The notes under the pieces are model-generated. The model saw only the letters and a list, made by a program, of their open reading frames with translations. It made no database searches and was not told the DNA's origin. From JAEYFP01 sp964566545 (lineage in GTDB: Bacteria > Bacillota > Clostridia > Lachnospirales > Lachnospiraceae), in contig CAZMIX010000019.1 of the NCBI GenBank assembly GCA_964566545.1, forward strand, positions 1 to 40,703: a stretch of DNA of 40,703 bases, in the 5' to 3' direction. Positions 23,321-31,309 of this stretch are shown one piece after another. The number at the start of each line of letters is the position of its first letter. The first letter of the stretch is position 1. Position numbers and translations under genes: made by a program.

Positions 23321-24508
23321 ATGCCGAATACGAATCAGTTAGAGGATGCCATGCAGGTGTCTCCCCTAAAAATTATTGCCCATGAAAGCTGCTTGGAGCT
23401 TGCACAGCAGGTAAATGATTACCTCGTCACCTTCCGAAAGGAAATTAATAGGTCGCACCGGGATACTCCGGCGTTCCATGGGTATGAAAGGGACAATTAT
23501 CTAACGGAGATTTCCTGTCCCCGATTTGGCTCCGGCGAAGGGAAAGCCGTGCTGCACGAATCCATTCGGGGCAAGGATGTTTTTATTCTTGCCGATGTAT
23601 GCAACCACAGCTTGACTTATACTGTCAACGGCCATCAAAATCATATGTCTCCCGATAATATTTTTCAGGATATTAAGCGTATTATTGCCGCAATTGCCGG
23701 AAAAGCGCACCGCATTACCGTTGTCATGCCCTTCCTGTATGAGAGCCGACAGCATAAACGCTATGGGCGCGAGTCCCTTGACTGCGCACTTGCTTTAAGA
23801 GAGCTTCAGAATATGGGAGTTCATAATATTGTGACATTTGATGCGCATGATCCGAAGGTACAGAACGCCACGCCGCTCTGCGGCTTTGACAATTTCACGC
23901 CGCCTTATCAGTTTATCCGCTCTCTCATTCATTATGAAAAGGATCTGATCATCGATAAGGAGCATCTTGTCGTTATCGCTCCAGATGAAGGCGCGCTTCC
24001 GCGAGCCGTTTATTTTGCGGGAGTGCTGGGAGTCGATACCGGCATGTTTTATAAGCGCCGTGATTATTCCAAGATTGAAAACGGAAAAAACCCGATTGTT
24101 GCCCATGAATTTCTCGGTGATGAAATCGACGGAAAGGATGTCATCATCATAGACGACATGATTTCCTCCGGCGGAAGCATGATTGACACCGCAAAGCAGC
24201 TCAAGGCAATGAACGCAAAACGTGTATTTATCTGCTGCACCTTTGGCTTGTTCACAGATGGGCTGGATGCCTTTGACAAAGCTTATGAGAAATGCTATTT
24301 TGACAGGATCATTACTACAAACCTGACTTACCATACAAATGAACTGGAAAAACGCTCGTATCATATCGAAGCAAATATGAGCAAATTCCTGGCATCAATC
24401 ATCGATTTTCTAAATCACGACGTGGCTCTTTCACAAGTACATACGCCGACTGAAAAGATCCGGCAGATACTTGAAAAATATAACTCACGCGAGGAAGGGG
24501 ACTATTGA
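23321..24508 (+). CDS. prs: Ribose-phosphate pyrophosphokinase (PRPP synthetase)
   Basis: PRPP synthetase converts ribose 5-phosphate and ATP to PRPP, feeding purine, pyrimidine, NAD, Trp and His synthesis. The 395 residues show MPFLYESRQHKRYGRESL (ATP region), FDAHD (173-177), the flexible-loop FYKRRDYSKI and the PRPP loop DDMISSGGSM (278-287), which varies from the common DDMIDTGGT. It is about 75 residues longer than the usual 315-320, with extra N- and C-terminal stretches, as in the longer clostridial class. RBS and promoter are its own. It is convergent with pgeF and separated by only 9 bases. Confidence 0.92.
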   Translation: MPNTNQLEDAMQVSPLKIIAHESCLELAQQVNDYLVTFRKEINRSHRDTPAFHGYERDNYLTEISCPRFGSGEGKAVLHESIRGKDVFILADVCNHSLTYTVNGHQNHMSPDNIFQDIKRIIAAIAGKAHRITVVMPFLYESRQHKRYGRESLDCALALRELQNMGVHNIVTFDAHDPKVQNATPLCGFDNFTPPYQFIRSLIHYEKDLIIDKEHLVVIAPDEGALPRAVYFAGVLGVDTGMFYKRRDYSKIENGKNPIVAHEFLGDEIDGKDVIIIDDMISSGGSMIDTAKQLKAMNAKRVFICCTFGLFTDGLDAFDKAYEKCYFDRIITTNLTYHTNELEKRSYHIEANMSKFLASIIDFLNHDVALSQVHTPTEKIRQILEKYNSREEGDY

Positions 24509-24517
24509 TCCGCATAG

Positions 24518-25372
24518 TTATATGATCCCGAGAAACGCACCCAGATTCCCCCGTTTCCCCTGGCTGGCCCGGTGAGAAAATAACAACTCCGGATTGCAGC
24601 AGGTACATATATCCGTTACCTCCAGATGGGCGGGGAGAATGCCCGCATGAAGCAAAATAAGTTCATTTGCTTTCCACAAATCAAGCTGATACTTTTCATT
24701 TTTCTTCGAAGAAAGAAGCTGTCCGGCTTCCTGTGCGAATTCTTGTATGAACACATCGGCTACATCCTTACTGACTTCGTAGCAGTCCGCGCAAATCGAA
24801 GGACCAATTGCCGCAAATACATCCTCCGGCCTTGTGCCAAATGCCTCCGCCATCGTACGCAGCGTCTTTTCCCCCATTCTTTCTACCGTTCCGCGCCAGC
24901 CCGAATGAGACAGACCAACCGCCCGATGAATCGGATCAATAAAAAACAGCGGCACACAATCCGCATAAAAGGTTGCAAGTACAAGTCCCGGCACATTCGT
25001 CACAAGCCCATCCACATTATAAAAATCTTTTTCTCTTGTGATTCCGTTTCCCCTGTCGCACTCCGTCACAACGCGGACATTTGTCGTATGCGTTTGATCG
25101 GAGCAAACAATATTTTTAAAAGAAAATCCGATCGCAGCCGCGATTCTTTTAAAATTCTCCCTGACAGCCGCTTCTTCATCCCCTCGCGTGAAACTTAAAT
25201 TCATGCTCTTATAAATACCCTCGCTCACCCCACCAAGGCGTGTGGAAAATCCGTGTAGATAGCCTTCGCATGCTTCCAAAATCGGATAAGCCAAATAAGG
25301 AACGCCGTTTTTCTCTTTTATACGAATAGTTTCCCCTGCTCCCTCACGATTTTTTCTGAACAATTTTTCCAT
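24518..25372 (-). CDS. pgeF: PgeF/YfiH (LACC1-family) multicopper-like purine nucleoside enzyme
   Basis: Members of the YfiH/LACC1 family (PF02578) act on purine nucleosides as phosphorylase or adenosine deaminase; older annotation is polyphenol oxidase. Visible features are HGFSTRLGGVSEGIYKSMNL, ADCVPLFF, HSGWRGTVERM and GPSICADCYEV, which hold the active-site His and Cys residues. The ATG at 25372 gives about 284 residues; a TTG at 25384 adds four. Neither has a strong Shine-Dalgarno. It follows yraN on the same strand by about 33 bases. The family assignment is strong. Confidence 0.88.
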   Translation of the reverse strand: MEKLFRKNREGAGETIRIKEKNGVPYLAYPILEACEGYLHGFSTRLGGVSEGIYKSMNLSFTRGDEEAAVRENFKRIAAAIGFSFKNIVCSDQTHTTNVRVVTECDRGNGITREKDFYNVDGLVTNVPGLVLATFYADCVPLFFIDPIHRAVGLSHSGWRGTVERMGEKTLRTMAEAFGTRPEDVFAAIGPSICADCYEVSKDVADVFIQEFAQEAGQLLSSKKNEKYQLDLWKANELILLHAGILPAHLEVTDICTCCNPELLFSHRASQGKRGNLGAFLGII

Positions 25373-25405
25373 CCTGCAATCCAATCTTTGTCCGGTCTTT
25401 TCTGT

Positions 25406-25768
25406 TTATAGGCTCCCCATATAGTAAAATGCATTTTTATACCAGGTTACCTGCCTATCCAATATCCCAATGACATCAAAGCGTACCGGCGTACTTGCCG
25501 GAATGCGGCGGCTCATGCGGTAAAAATCAGCCGCTTTGCAAATCTTTATCTGCTTGCGATAACCGACAGCTTCCGCGGGATCACCGGCTTCAGCCGTCCT
25601 TCTATATTTTACCTCTATAAAAATATAATAAACGCCATCGTAAGCAACAAGATCAATTTCTCCCTGCCTGCACCGGAAATTTTTCTCGATGATGCAAAGC
25701 CCTTGTTTTTCCAAATATTCCGCCGCCAATGCTTCATAATTCGTTCCAATGCGCCTCTTATTCATCAT
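25406..25768 (-). CDS. YraN-family (UPF0102) putative endonuclease
   Basis: The short protein has the restriction-endonuclease-like fold of the UPF0102/YraN family. It shows NYEALAAEYLEKQG, then NFRCRQGEIDLVAYDG and YYIFIEVKYRR, in which the Glu/Asp and Glu-x-Lys residues form the predicted active site. I chose ATG at 25768, about 9 bases after a TGAGG; a GTG at 25783 is a second choice. It lies between the FlhB-like and PgeF genes in the same direction. A nuclease role is predicted from fold only, because no substrate is established for this family. Confidence 0.88.
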   Translation of the reverse strand: MMNKRRIGTNYEALAAEYLEKQGLCIIEKNFRCRQGEIDLVAYDGVYYIFIEVKYRRTAEAGDPAEAVGYRKQIKICKAADFYRMSRRIPASTPVRFDVIGILDRQVTWYKNAFYYMGSL

Positions 25769-25795
25769 TTTCGTTATCCTCACAAGTATCCAAAA

Positions 25796-26089
25796 TTATT
25801 TTTTCATCTTTCCCCTAATTTTTTCCATTTCATCTACAAACACAAGGATTTCCGCTACAACCTCATATAACTGGGGCGGAATAAATTCTCCGATATCCAG
25901 TCTGGAAAGCGTATCGGCAAGTTTGTCATCACGATGCACAGGCACCGATGCTTCCTCAGCCTTTTCAATAATTCTTTCCGCGACCCTGCCCCGTCCGGTC
26001 GCCAAAACGCGCGGTGCCACATCCGCCGGATCATATTCAAGCGCGATCGCCTGCTTTAATTTTGGCTGCTTTTCCTTTTCTTCTGCCAT
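25796..26089 (-). CDS. FlhB-like C-terminal-domain protein (YlqH-like), no autocleavage motif
   Basis: This 97-residue protein is similar to the cytoplasmic C-terminal domain of FlhB/EscU, the specificity switch of type III export machines: QAIALEYDPADVAPRVLATG, then IIEKAEEASVPVHRDDKLADTL and DIGEFIPPQLYEVVAEILVFVDEM. It starts just after the position of the NPTH autocleavage motif, which is absent, and has no membrane helices. It is therefore an orphan domain. Bacillus subtilis YlqH occupies the equivalent place after YlqG. RBS GAGGGG precedes the ATG. The role is unknown. Confidence 0.85.
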   Translation of the reverse strand: MAEEKEKQPKLKQAIALEYDPADVAPRVLATGRGRVAERIIEKAEEASVPVHRDDKLADTLSRLDIGEFIPPQLYEVVAEILVFVDEMEKIRGKMKK

Positions 26090-26125
26090 AGTGATCCCCT
26101 CTTCCCTGCAACTGGTCTATTATGG

Positions 26126-27817
26126 CTATGCCCTCACATCAAACGATAGCTTTGAGACAACCGGTGCAGTCGTTAAGCCTTCGTTTTTTACAAATTCCTT
26201 TACGATGCTTTTCGGTTCCTTCTCCGCCTTTACCGTAACCGCCACATTCATCCGGTACCCTTTTTTTGTCAGGCGCTCATCCAGCAAATGAATGTGCTGT
26301 TCTATAAAATCCAGTGTTGCTTCGTTTTCCATATAAAAATGCGTATTTACCTTACTGTTCTGCATTGCAACATAAACATCCATTGTTCCAAGATGCTGCA
26401 TTTCCAAATGCAGCAGGGCGCTCACATTTGCGTCCTTCGCCGTAAGATCCTTTTTCTTTGTATAAACATACAGTTCGCCGTGCGTATTTTCCCTGTTCAT
26501 ACGAAGCGGAAGCTGCACATAAGCCATCATATGATTGAGCTGATTCATAAAATTCACATTATCGCCCAAATTCTGTGCGCTTTTCATGACCGCACCGCCA
26601 TCCTTGCCGGCGCTTTGTAAGATCTCTATCGCTTTTGCAGACTGCTCCGCAATCTGCTTGTACAATTCCTCAACCTTCCCTTCTCTGGCAACCTCCTCCG
26701 GTTTCAACAAAAACTGTTTGAGAAGTTCGTCCTTCACCACCGCTTCGAATTCCTCGCTTCCAAGCAGTGTCTGAAGAATCTGCTGATGAATGCCGGACGG
26801 TTGTGCGGCAGCATTTCCGTTCTGCACCGCAAGAATAGTTTTTACAAAAGAAAGCAGCTCCGCCGCATCCACTTCTCCGGACAAAAGACGGCTCTGTTCC
26901 GTGTCGCCCAGTCCAAGCTCCGCAAGACAGGCAGTAAAAAAACTTTTTTGCTCATTTGAAAACGTTCCTTCCAATAATACGGCAGGCTCACCGGATATAA
27001 AAGCTTCCGCAAAAGAAGGACGCGCCGCGCCCTGTACCTGTCCTTCTGAAATTTCCGTCCCTTTTAATAACAGCTCCTCAGCAAGCTTAGCTCCGAATAC
27101 CCCGCCTTCTTCCGTGCCAAGCATATGCAGCACCTGCTCCGCAAGCTGCAATCCCTGTGATGGGTGTTCACTTTGCAAACCCTCCGAAAGAAGCTTAGCC
27201 AGGCCTTCTGCAAGATTGGCGGCATCCTTGACAATCTGATGCTCAAAGTTTTTATAATTTTCAAACTGACGAACTGTCAGCTCGTCTATCGGCAGACCCA
27301 GCTTTGTAAGCTGCACAAGCGTCGCCGGACTCGCAAATGAATTCTCATTCACCAGCTTTGCCATACTCCACAGTGCCTGCTTATTGACGGGCATTCCTTC
27401 CTCCATCATCGAGGATACCATGGCGATATTTGTATCAGTCACAGGCATATTGGCGCCCTTCAGTGCATTTAAAATGGATGGATTTTGCGTCAAATTTGCA
27501 TACAGTGGTCGAAGTGACGTCTGGTTGTTCGCCGTCGACTTCACTTCAAATGATAAAATTTGTCCCACGGCTACATTTAGCCCGCTGTCCAGCCTTGCGC
27601 TCAGCGTCTGATTATTGTCCAGCAGCAGTTGAATTTCTTTACCGTCTACGCTTATAACTTCACCGGAAAACACTTGTCCCATCGTAAGACTGCCACTCTG
27701 GGACAAATCGGACGCAGCACCCGTTGTACCGGTCTGTGCGCCTTGTTGCACCGATGATGATGTTATCGACGTGTTTTGATTTTGAAATCCTTGAAACCCT
27801 TGAAAATTGATCGACAT
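26126..27817 (-). CDS. FliK-like flagellar hook-length-control-domain protein (YlqG-like), orphan
   Basis: The protein opens MSINFQGFQGFQ and has a Gln/Thr/Ser-rich N-terminal part, a long helical middle (about 90-430) and a C-terminal domain (about 435-550) matching the Flg_hook family of FliK: LPLRMNRENTHGELYVYTKK, LHLEMQHLGTMDVYVAMQN and YRMNVAVTVK. I chose ATG at 27817 because GGAGGAGA precedes it; the track frame extends ten residues further into rnhB. It is upstream of the FlhB-like gene, like YlqG-YlqH in Bacillus. No flagellar structural genes lie in the window, so a flagellar role is uncertain. Confidence 0.8.
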   Translation of the reverse strand: MSINFQGFQGFQNQNTSITSSSVQQGAQTGTTGAASDLSQSGSLTMGQVFSGEVISVDGKEIQLLLDNNQTLSARLDSGLNVAVGQILSFEVKSTANNQTSLRPLYANLTQNPSILNALKGANMPVTDTNIAMVSSMMEEGMPVNKQALWSMAKLVNENSFASPATLVQLTKLGLPIDELTVRQFENYKNFEHQIVKDAANLAEGLAKLLSEGLQSEHPSQGLQLAEQVLHMLGTEEGGVFGAKLAEELLLKGTEISEGQVQGAARPSFAEAFISGEPAVLLEGTFSNEQKSFFTACLAELGLGDTEQSRLLSGEVDAAELLSFVKTILAVQNGNAAAQPSGIHQQILQTLLGSEEFEAVVKDELLKQFLLKPEEVAREGKVEELYKQIAEQSAKAIEILQSAGKDGGAVMKSAQNLGDNVNFMNQLNHMMAYVQLPLRMNRENTHGELYVYTKKKDLTAKDANVSALLHLEMQHLGTMDVYVAMQNSKVNTHFYMENEATLDFIEQHIHLLDERLTKKGYRMNVAVTVKAEKEPKSIVKEFVKNEGLTTAPVVSKLSFDVRA

Positions 27818-27837
27818 GATCGCATCTCCTCCATACG

Positions 27838-28599
27838 TCAGCTGCAAAAATGCGTAATAAACGTTTTTCTGTGGATCGGGGACGGACCGTACTTTTTTAG
27901 TGCCTCGATATGCGCAGACGCGCCATAGCCTTTGTTTCCGGCAAACCCATATTCCGGATATCTGCTATCATATTCAACCATAAGCCGATCCCTCGTCACC
28001 TTTGCAATGATGCTGGCTGCAGCAATTGAAATGCTCTTGGCATCCCCCTTAATGATCGGCACCTGCCTGATTTCCACAAGCGGTATTGTCACCGCATCAT
28101 TTAATAGTATATCGGGTTTTACGGACAATTTCTGAATAGCCTGCCGCATTGCTTCATAGGTCGCCTGCAAAATATTAATTTCGTCAATCCGTTCCGGAGA
28201 AACAAGCCCAAGCCCGACGGAAACGGCTTGTTCCATAATGCTGTCATAGAGTTCCTCCCTTTTTTTCTCCGATAACTGCTTGGAATCATTCAAATATAAA
28301 ATTTCACAGTCCTTTGGAAGTATGACGGCTCCCGCTACGACGGGACCCGCAAGCGGCCCTCGCCCGACCTCATCGATGCCGCAAATTGCCTCAAAATCAG
28401 CGTATTTTTTTTCGTAAAGCTTCATTTTTTCCGTTCTGGCACGTTCCTCCTCAAGCTTCATTAAGGTTCCCTCCGCCTTTTTTACAAGTGCGGCTACGCC
28501 TGCACGCGAATCCTGTTCATACGCTTTCATAAAAGCAGGCAGCATCGTAACCGCAGCCGCCTGATATTCTTCTCTGATCTCTCCGATTTTCTTTTCCAT
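27838..28599 (-). CDS. rnhB: Ribonuclease HII
   Basis: RNase HII cuts the RNA strand of RNA-DNA hybrids and removes single misincorporated ribonucleotides. The catalytic region begins at about residue 73 with CGIDEVGRGPLAGPVVAGAV, holding the first Asp and Glu, and continues LNDSKQLSEKKREELY and KGDAKSISIAAASIIAKVTRDRL. A helical extension of about 70 residues precedes it, as in many Firmicutes RnhB. RBS GAGGATGAGATCC precedes the ATG. Its place after rbgA follows the order in Bacillus, although here a lepB copy lies between. Confidence 0.94.
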   Translation of the reverse strand: MEKKIGEIREEYQAAAVTMLPAFMKAYEQDSRAGVAALVKKAEGTLMKLEEERARTEKMKLYEKKYADFEAICGIDEVGRGPLAGPVVAGAVILPKDCEILYLNDSKQLSEKKREELYDSIMEQAVSVGLGLVSPERIDEINILQATYEAMRQAIQKLSVKPDILLNDAVTIPLVEIRQVPIIKGDAKSISIAAASIIAKVTRDRLMVEYDSRYPEYGFAGNKGYGASAHIEALKKYGPSPIHRKTFITHFCS

Positions 28600-28655
28600 A
28601 GGATCTCATCCTCTTTCCTTTGTACATTAACATATAGGAAACGTTCCTAAGCTGC

Positions 28656-29210
28656 CTAGTTCACAAGTCCAAACTTCTGAAGTGGGTAAATGAGGAAAAT
28701 TGCCCTGCCTACAATGGTTTCGCGTTTCACATTGCCAACCTCCTCATAACGACTGTCAATGCTCTCCTCCCGATTATCACCCAGCACAAAATATTCATCT
28801 CTGCCAAGCGTAATCTCATATTCGGCTCGTCCCGCATAAGATGGCGGTTTCAGTCCTTCCCTATCCGCAATCACTTCTCCGTTAATATAAATTTCACCAT
28901 CCAGAATCCGGATCGTCTCTCCCGGCAAACCGATGATCCGCTTGATCAAATCATGCTTTTCGATTTCGCTTCTAAAGCATATGATTTCGAACCGCTTCGG
29001 CTCCCTAAGCCTGTAAGTCAGTTTGTCCGTTATCAAATTGTCTCCTTCATAAAGCGTTTTCTGCATTGACACGTTGTGTACAATCGTCCGTTGTACAACA
29101 TAGGTGACAGTGAGATAGGTCAATGTCAATACAATCAGCAAAAAAACACCCGTATCCACAACTTTTTTCAGGAAACACAGCAACAACGATTTTTTCCTTC
29201 TTACGCGCAT
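28656..29210 (-). CDS. lepB: Signal peptidase I (second copy, Lys in the SMxP position)
   Basis: Type I signal peptidases cleave Sec signal peptides at the outer face of the membrane. The 184-residue protein has one N-terminal transmembrane helix, the Ser box NVSMQKTLYEGD (where Lys replaces the usual Pro after SM), the Lys-containing DLIKRIIGLPGETI and the GDN box VLGDNREESIDSR. The catalytic Ser and Lys are retained. It lies directly downstream of rbgA by 3 bases. Duplication with the other lepB at 30078 is frequent in Firmicutes, where paralogues share substrates. Confidence 0.92.
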   Translation of the reverse strand: MRVRRKKSLLLCFLKKVVDTGVFLLIVLTLTYLTVTYVVQRTIVHNVSMQKTLYEGDNLITDKLTYRLREPKRFEIICFRSEIEKHDLIKRIIGLPGETIRILDGEIYINGEVIADREGLKPPSYAGRAEYEITLGRDEYFVLGDNREESIDSRYEEVGNVKRETIVGRAIFLIYPLQKFGLVN

Positions 29211-29213
29211 ACG

Positions 29214-30074
29214 TTATCCCTGCTCACTTTCTTCAAACGGCAGTTCAAGCGTAATCCTGCCAAGCTTTCCGTTTCTGAATTCATCCAGCAAAATAGCGGC
29301 CGCCTTTGCGGTGTCCTTTTGATTTCCTTTTAACAAACAATGTCTTGCTTCCGCAATTTTCTCCAGCACCTCATATCCCGTTCCATCCTCCTCAATGTGA
29401 TAACGGGCGTGAAAAACTCCCGATTTGATGTTTCGAAGATGAACAACCAATTCCGCAGCAAGCTCCTGTGTATCTAAAATTTCGTCGTTAATCGAACCGA
29501 TAAAAGCAAGCCGCAGTCCAACCCTCTGGCTTTCAAATTTGGGCCAGAGAATACCCGGTGTATCTAGCAGCTCCACATTTTTATTAAGACGGATCCACTG
29601 CTTTCCCTTTGTGACACCCGGCTTATTTCCTGTTTTTGTACATGCTTTTCCGGCCAGCGCATTGATGAGTGTCGATTTTCCGACATTTGGAATTCCAACG
29701 ACCATGGCTCTGACAGGACGGTTTAAAATACCTCGCTTCCTGTCACGCTCGATTTTTTCTTTGCACGCAGTCTGAATCGCAGAATAGATGCTCTTCACGC
29801 CGCTTCCGGTTTTGGAATTGACCTTAACGACCGTGAAGCCCTCTTCAGTAAAATACTTTTCCCATGCCGTGTTGCAGCCTTCATCGGACAAATCCGACTT
29901 GTTCAGCAGGATCATGCGCGCTTTTCCTTCTCCAAGCGTATCAATATCCGGATTCCGGCTGCTGAGCGGAATTCTTGCATCGACAAGCTCTATAATTAAA
30001 TCTATCAGTTTCATATTTTCCTGCATCATACGCTTTGCTTTTGTCATATGACCGGGATACCATTGGTAATTCAT
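29214..30074 (-). CDS. rbgA: Ribosome biogenesis GTPase RbgA (YlqF)
   Basis: RbgA is a circularly permuted GTPase that helps late 50S assembly. The permuted order is visible: G4 NKSD comes first (about 58), G1 GIPNVGKST later (about 124), then G3 DTPG (about 176). The N-terminal MNYQWYPGHMTKAKRMMQENMK and KIERDRKRG are typical of YlqF. Its 286 residues match the family. It sits between the two lepB genes in the rplS-to-rnhB run, spaced 3 bases from each neighbour, indicating one transcription unit. Confidence 0.95.
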   Translation of the reverse strand: MNYQWYPGHMTKAKRMMQENMKLIDLIIELVDARIPLSSRNPDIDTLGEGKARMILLNKSDLSDEGCNTAWEKYFTEEGFTVVKVNSKTGSGVKSIYSAIQTACKEKIERDRKRGILNRPVRAMVVGIPNVGKSTLINALAGKACTKTGNKPGVTKGKQWIRLNKNVELLDTPGILWPKFESQRVGLRLAFIGSINDEILDTQELAAELVVHLRNIKSGVFHARYHIEEDGTGYEVLEKIAEARHCLLKGNQKDTAKAAAILLDEFRNGKLGRITLELPFEESEQG

Positions 30075-30077
30075 TTG

Positions 30078-30677
30078 TCACTCTACCTTTCCCATCTGCT
30101 CCCCACCGCTTCCAAGGTGGAACCACGCTTTTCCTTCTATCATGCTGCGGCTGACATTTCCAATATTTGCGCTTCTGCTGTCTTCGCTGTTATCGCGATT
30201 ATCGCCGAGGACAAAATATTCCTCCGCACCCAGCTCGATTTTTGTTCCTGCGATACCGGCCTCCTTTGTGTCGTCCGTTATATCATCCTCATAGACCTCT
30301 CTGTCAATATAAACCTGCCCCTGCGTGATCTGAACAGTTTCACCCGGCAGACCGATTACCCGTTTCACATAGAAATGAGAATTTTGATTCCCATTCGGGC
30401 GGAAAACAACGACATCCCCACGCTTCGGCGAAGAGAACTGATAAATAACCCGATCGATCAGCACCTCCTGCCCATTATAAAGAGAGGGCTCCATAGACGC
30501 ACCGACAACACTCGTCCGTATTCCGACAGAATACACAAGCATGATTGCCAGAAAAACGGCCGCAGCTATGCCGAACACCCATGTCAGCACCTCGTAAATC
30601 AGATTGGGATTTACTCTCTTTTCTTTTTGACGGAAGGATAAGCTTCCGCCCCTATAATCATGGGATCTTCTTCGCAT
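30078..30677 (-). CDS. lepB: Signal peptidase I (first copy)
   Basis: This 199-residue type I signal peptidase has a basic N-terminal tail, one transmembrane helix (WVFGIAAAVFLAIMLVYSVGI), the Ser box VVGASMEPSLYNGQEVLIDRV, the Lys box YVKRVIGLPGETVQI and the GDN box VLGDNRDNSEDSRSANIGNV. All catalytic features are standard. It begins about 100 bases downstream of the rplS stop, after a terminator, and is followed by rbgA within 3 bases. Confidence 0.94.
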   Translation of the reverse strand: MRRRSHDYRGGSLSFRQKEKRVNPNLIYEVLTWVFGIAAAVFLAIMLVYSVGIRTSVVGASMEPSLYNGQEVLIDRVIYQFSSPKRGDVVVFRPNGNQNSHFYVKRVIGLPGETVQITQGQVYIDREVYEDDITDDTKEAGIAGTKIELGAEEYFVLGDNRDNSEDSRSANIGNVSRSMIEGKAWFHLGSGGEQMGKVE

Positions 30678-30731
30678 AGAATGCTCCTTATATCTTAGCG
30701 GATTTCTGATTCTGCCTTTTCAGTATAAACT

Positions 30732-30765
30732 AAAAACAGGACAAATACAAATGTATTTGTCCTGT
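30732..30765 (-). terminator. Intrinsic terminator after rplS
   Basis: A 14-bp perfect stem, ACAGGACAAATACA (30736-30749) and TGTATTTGTCCTGT (30752-30765), has a 2-base loop. An A-run at 30732-30736 gives the T-tract on the minus strand. Readthrough or another promoter must serve lepB and rbgA. Confidence 0.88.
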
Positions 30766-30778
30766 GCGCGATCAAGCT

Positions 30779-31126
30779 TTATTTCATTAATTCCTTTACC
30801 TTCGCACGTTTGCCAACACGATCTCTTAAGTAGAACAGCTTCGCTCTTCTTACTTTACCTCTTCTGACTACTTCTACCTTCTCCACATTCGGAGAATGAA
30901 GCGGCCATGTCTTCTCTACACCGATTCCGTTTGAATTCTTTCTAACCGTAAAGGTTTCTCTGTTGCTTCCGCCCTGCTTCTTTAAAACAGTGCCTTCAAA
31001 AATCTGAATTCTCTCGCGGCTTCCCTCTTTGATCTTCGCATATACCTTAACGGTATCGCCTACTGAGAACTCGGGAGCCTGCTCTTTTAACTGCTCAGCC
31101 TCAATGCTTCTGATAATATCGTTCAT
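30779..31126 (-). CDS. rplS: 50S ribosomal protein L19
   Basis: L19 sits at the interface of the large and small subunits. The 115 residues contain the family sequence PEFSVGDTVKVYAKIKEGSRERIQIFEGTV, RETFTVRKNSNGIGVEKTWPLHSP and VRRGKVRRAKLFYLRDR. AAGGAGG precedes the ATG by a normal gap. The gene has its own promoter and a candidate autoregulatory leader, and is followed by a terminator, so it may be expressed separately from trmD. Confidence 0.97.
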   Translation of the reverse strand: MNDIIRSIEAEQLKEQAPEFSVGDTVKVYAKIKEGSRERIQIFEGTVLKKQGGSNRETFTVRKNSNGIGVEKTWPLHSPNVEKVEVVRRGKVRRAKLFYLRDRVGKRAKVKELMK

Positions 31127-31201
31127 GTGTGACCTCCTTAATTTCCGGACGTTCTTAATCCCACTATGGCGAACAGAGGACCGTCTCCTTTTCTCACAAC
31201 G
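31127..31201 (-). promoter_or_regulatory. Candidate L19-type ribosomal protein leader (rplS 5'UTR)
   Basis: The transcript between the predicted start near 31201 and the ATG at 31126 can fold: GACG pairs with CGUC, an inner stem has GUUC with GAAC, and CCA-UAG-UGG is a small hairpin. Position and size fit the described L19 leader of Firmicutes, a putative autoregulatory structure. I have not run a covariance search. Confidence 0.4.
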
Positions 31202-31207
31202 TAATAT

Positions 31208-31236
31208 ATATTATCATAATTCCTTTATAAAAGCAA
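31208..31236 (-). promoter_or_regulatory. Sigma-A-type promoter of rplS
   Basis: On the minus strand, TTGCTT (31236-31231), a 17-base spacer and TAATAT (31213-31208) lie about 80 bases upstream of the rplS ATG. Confidence 0.6.
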
Positions 31237-31309
31237 GCGTTCATTTTCTGTATTTTTTCCCTGTATTTTTTACTTTGTATTTTTACATACTTTTATTTCA
31301 AAATTCTGT

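Noticed and set aside
25749..26291. Plus-strand Ser/Thr/Phe-rich frame over yraN and the FlhB-like gene
   Set aside because: Its composition is that expected of the complement of the real genes and no RBS precedes it.
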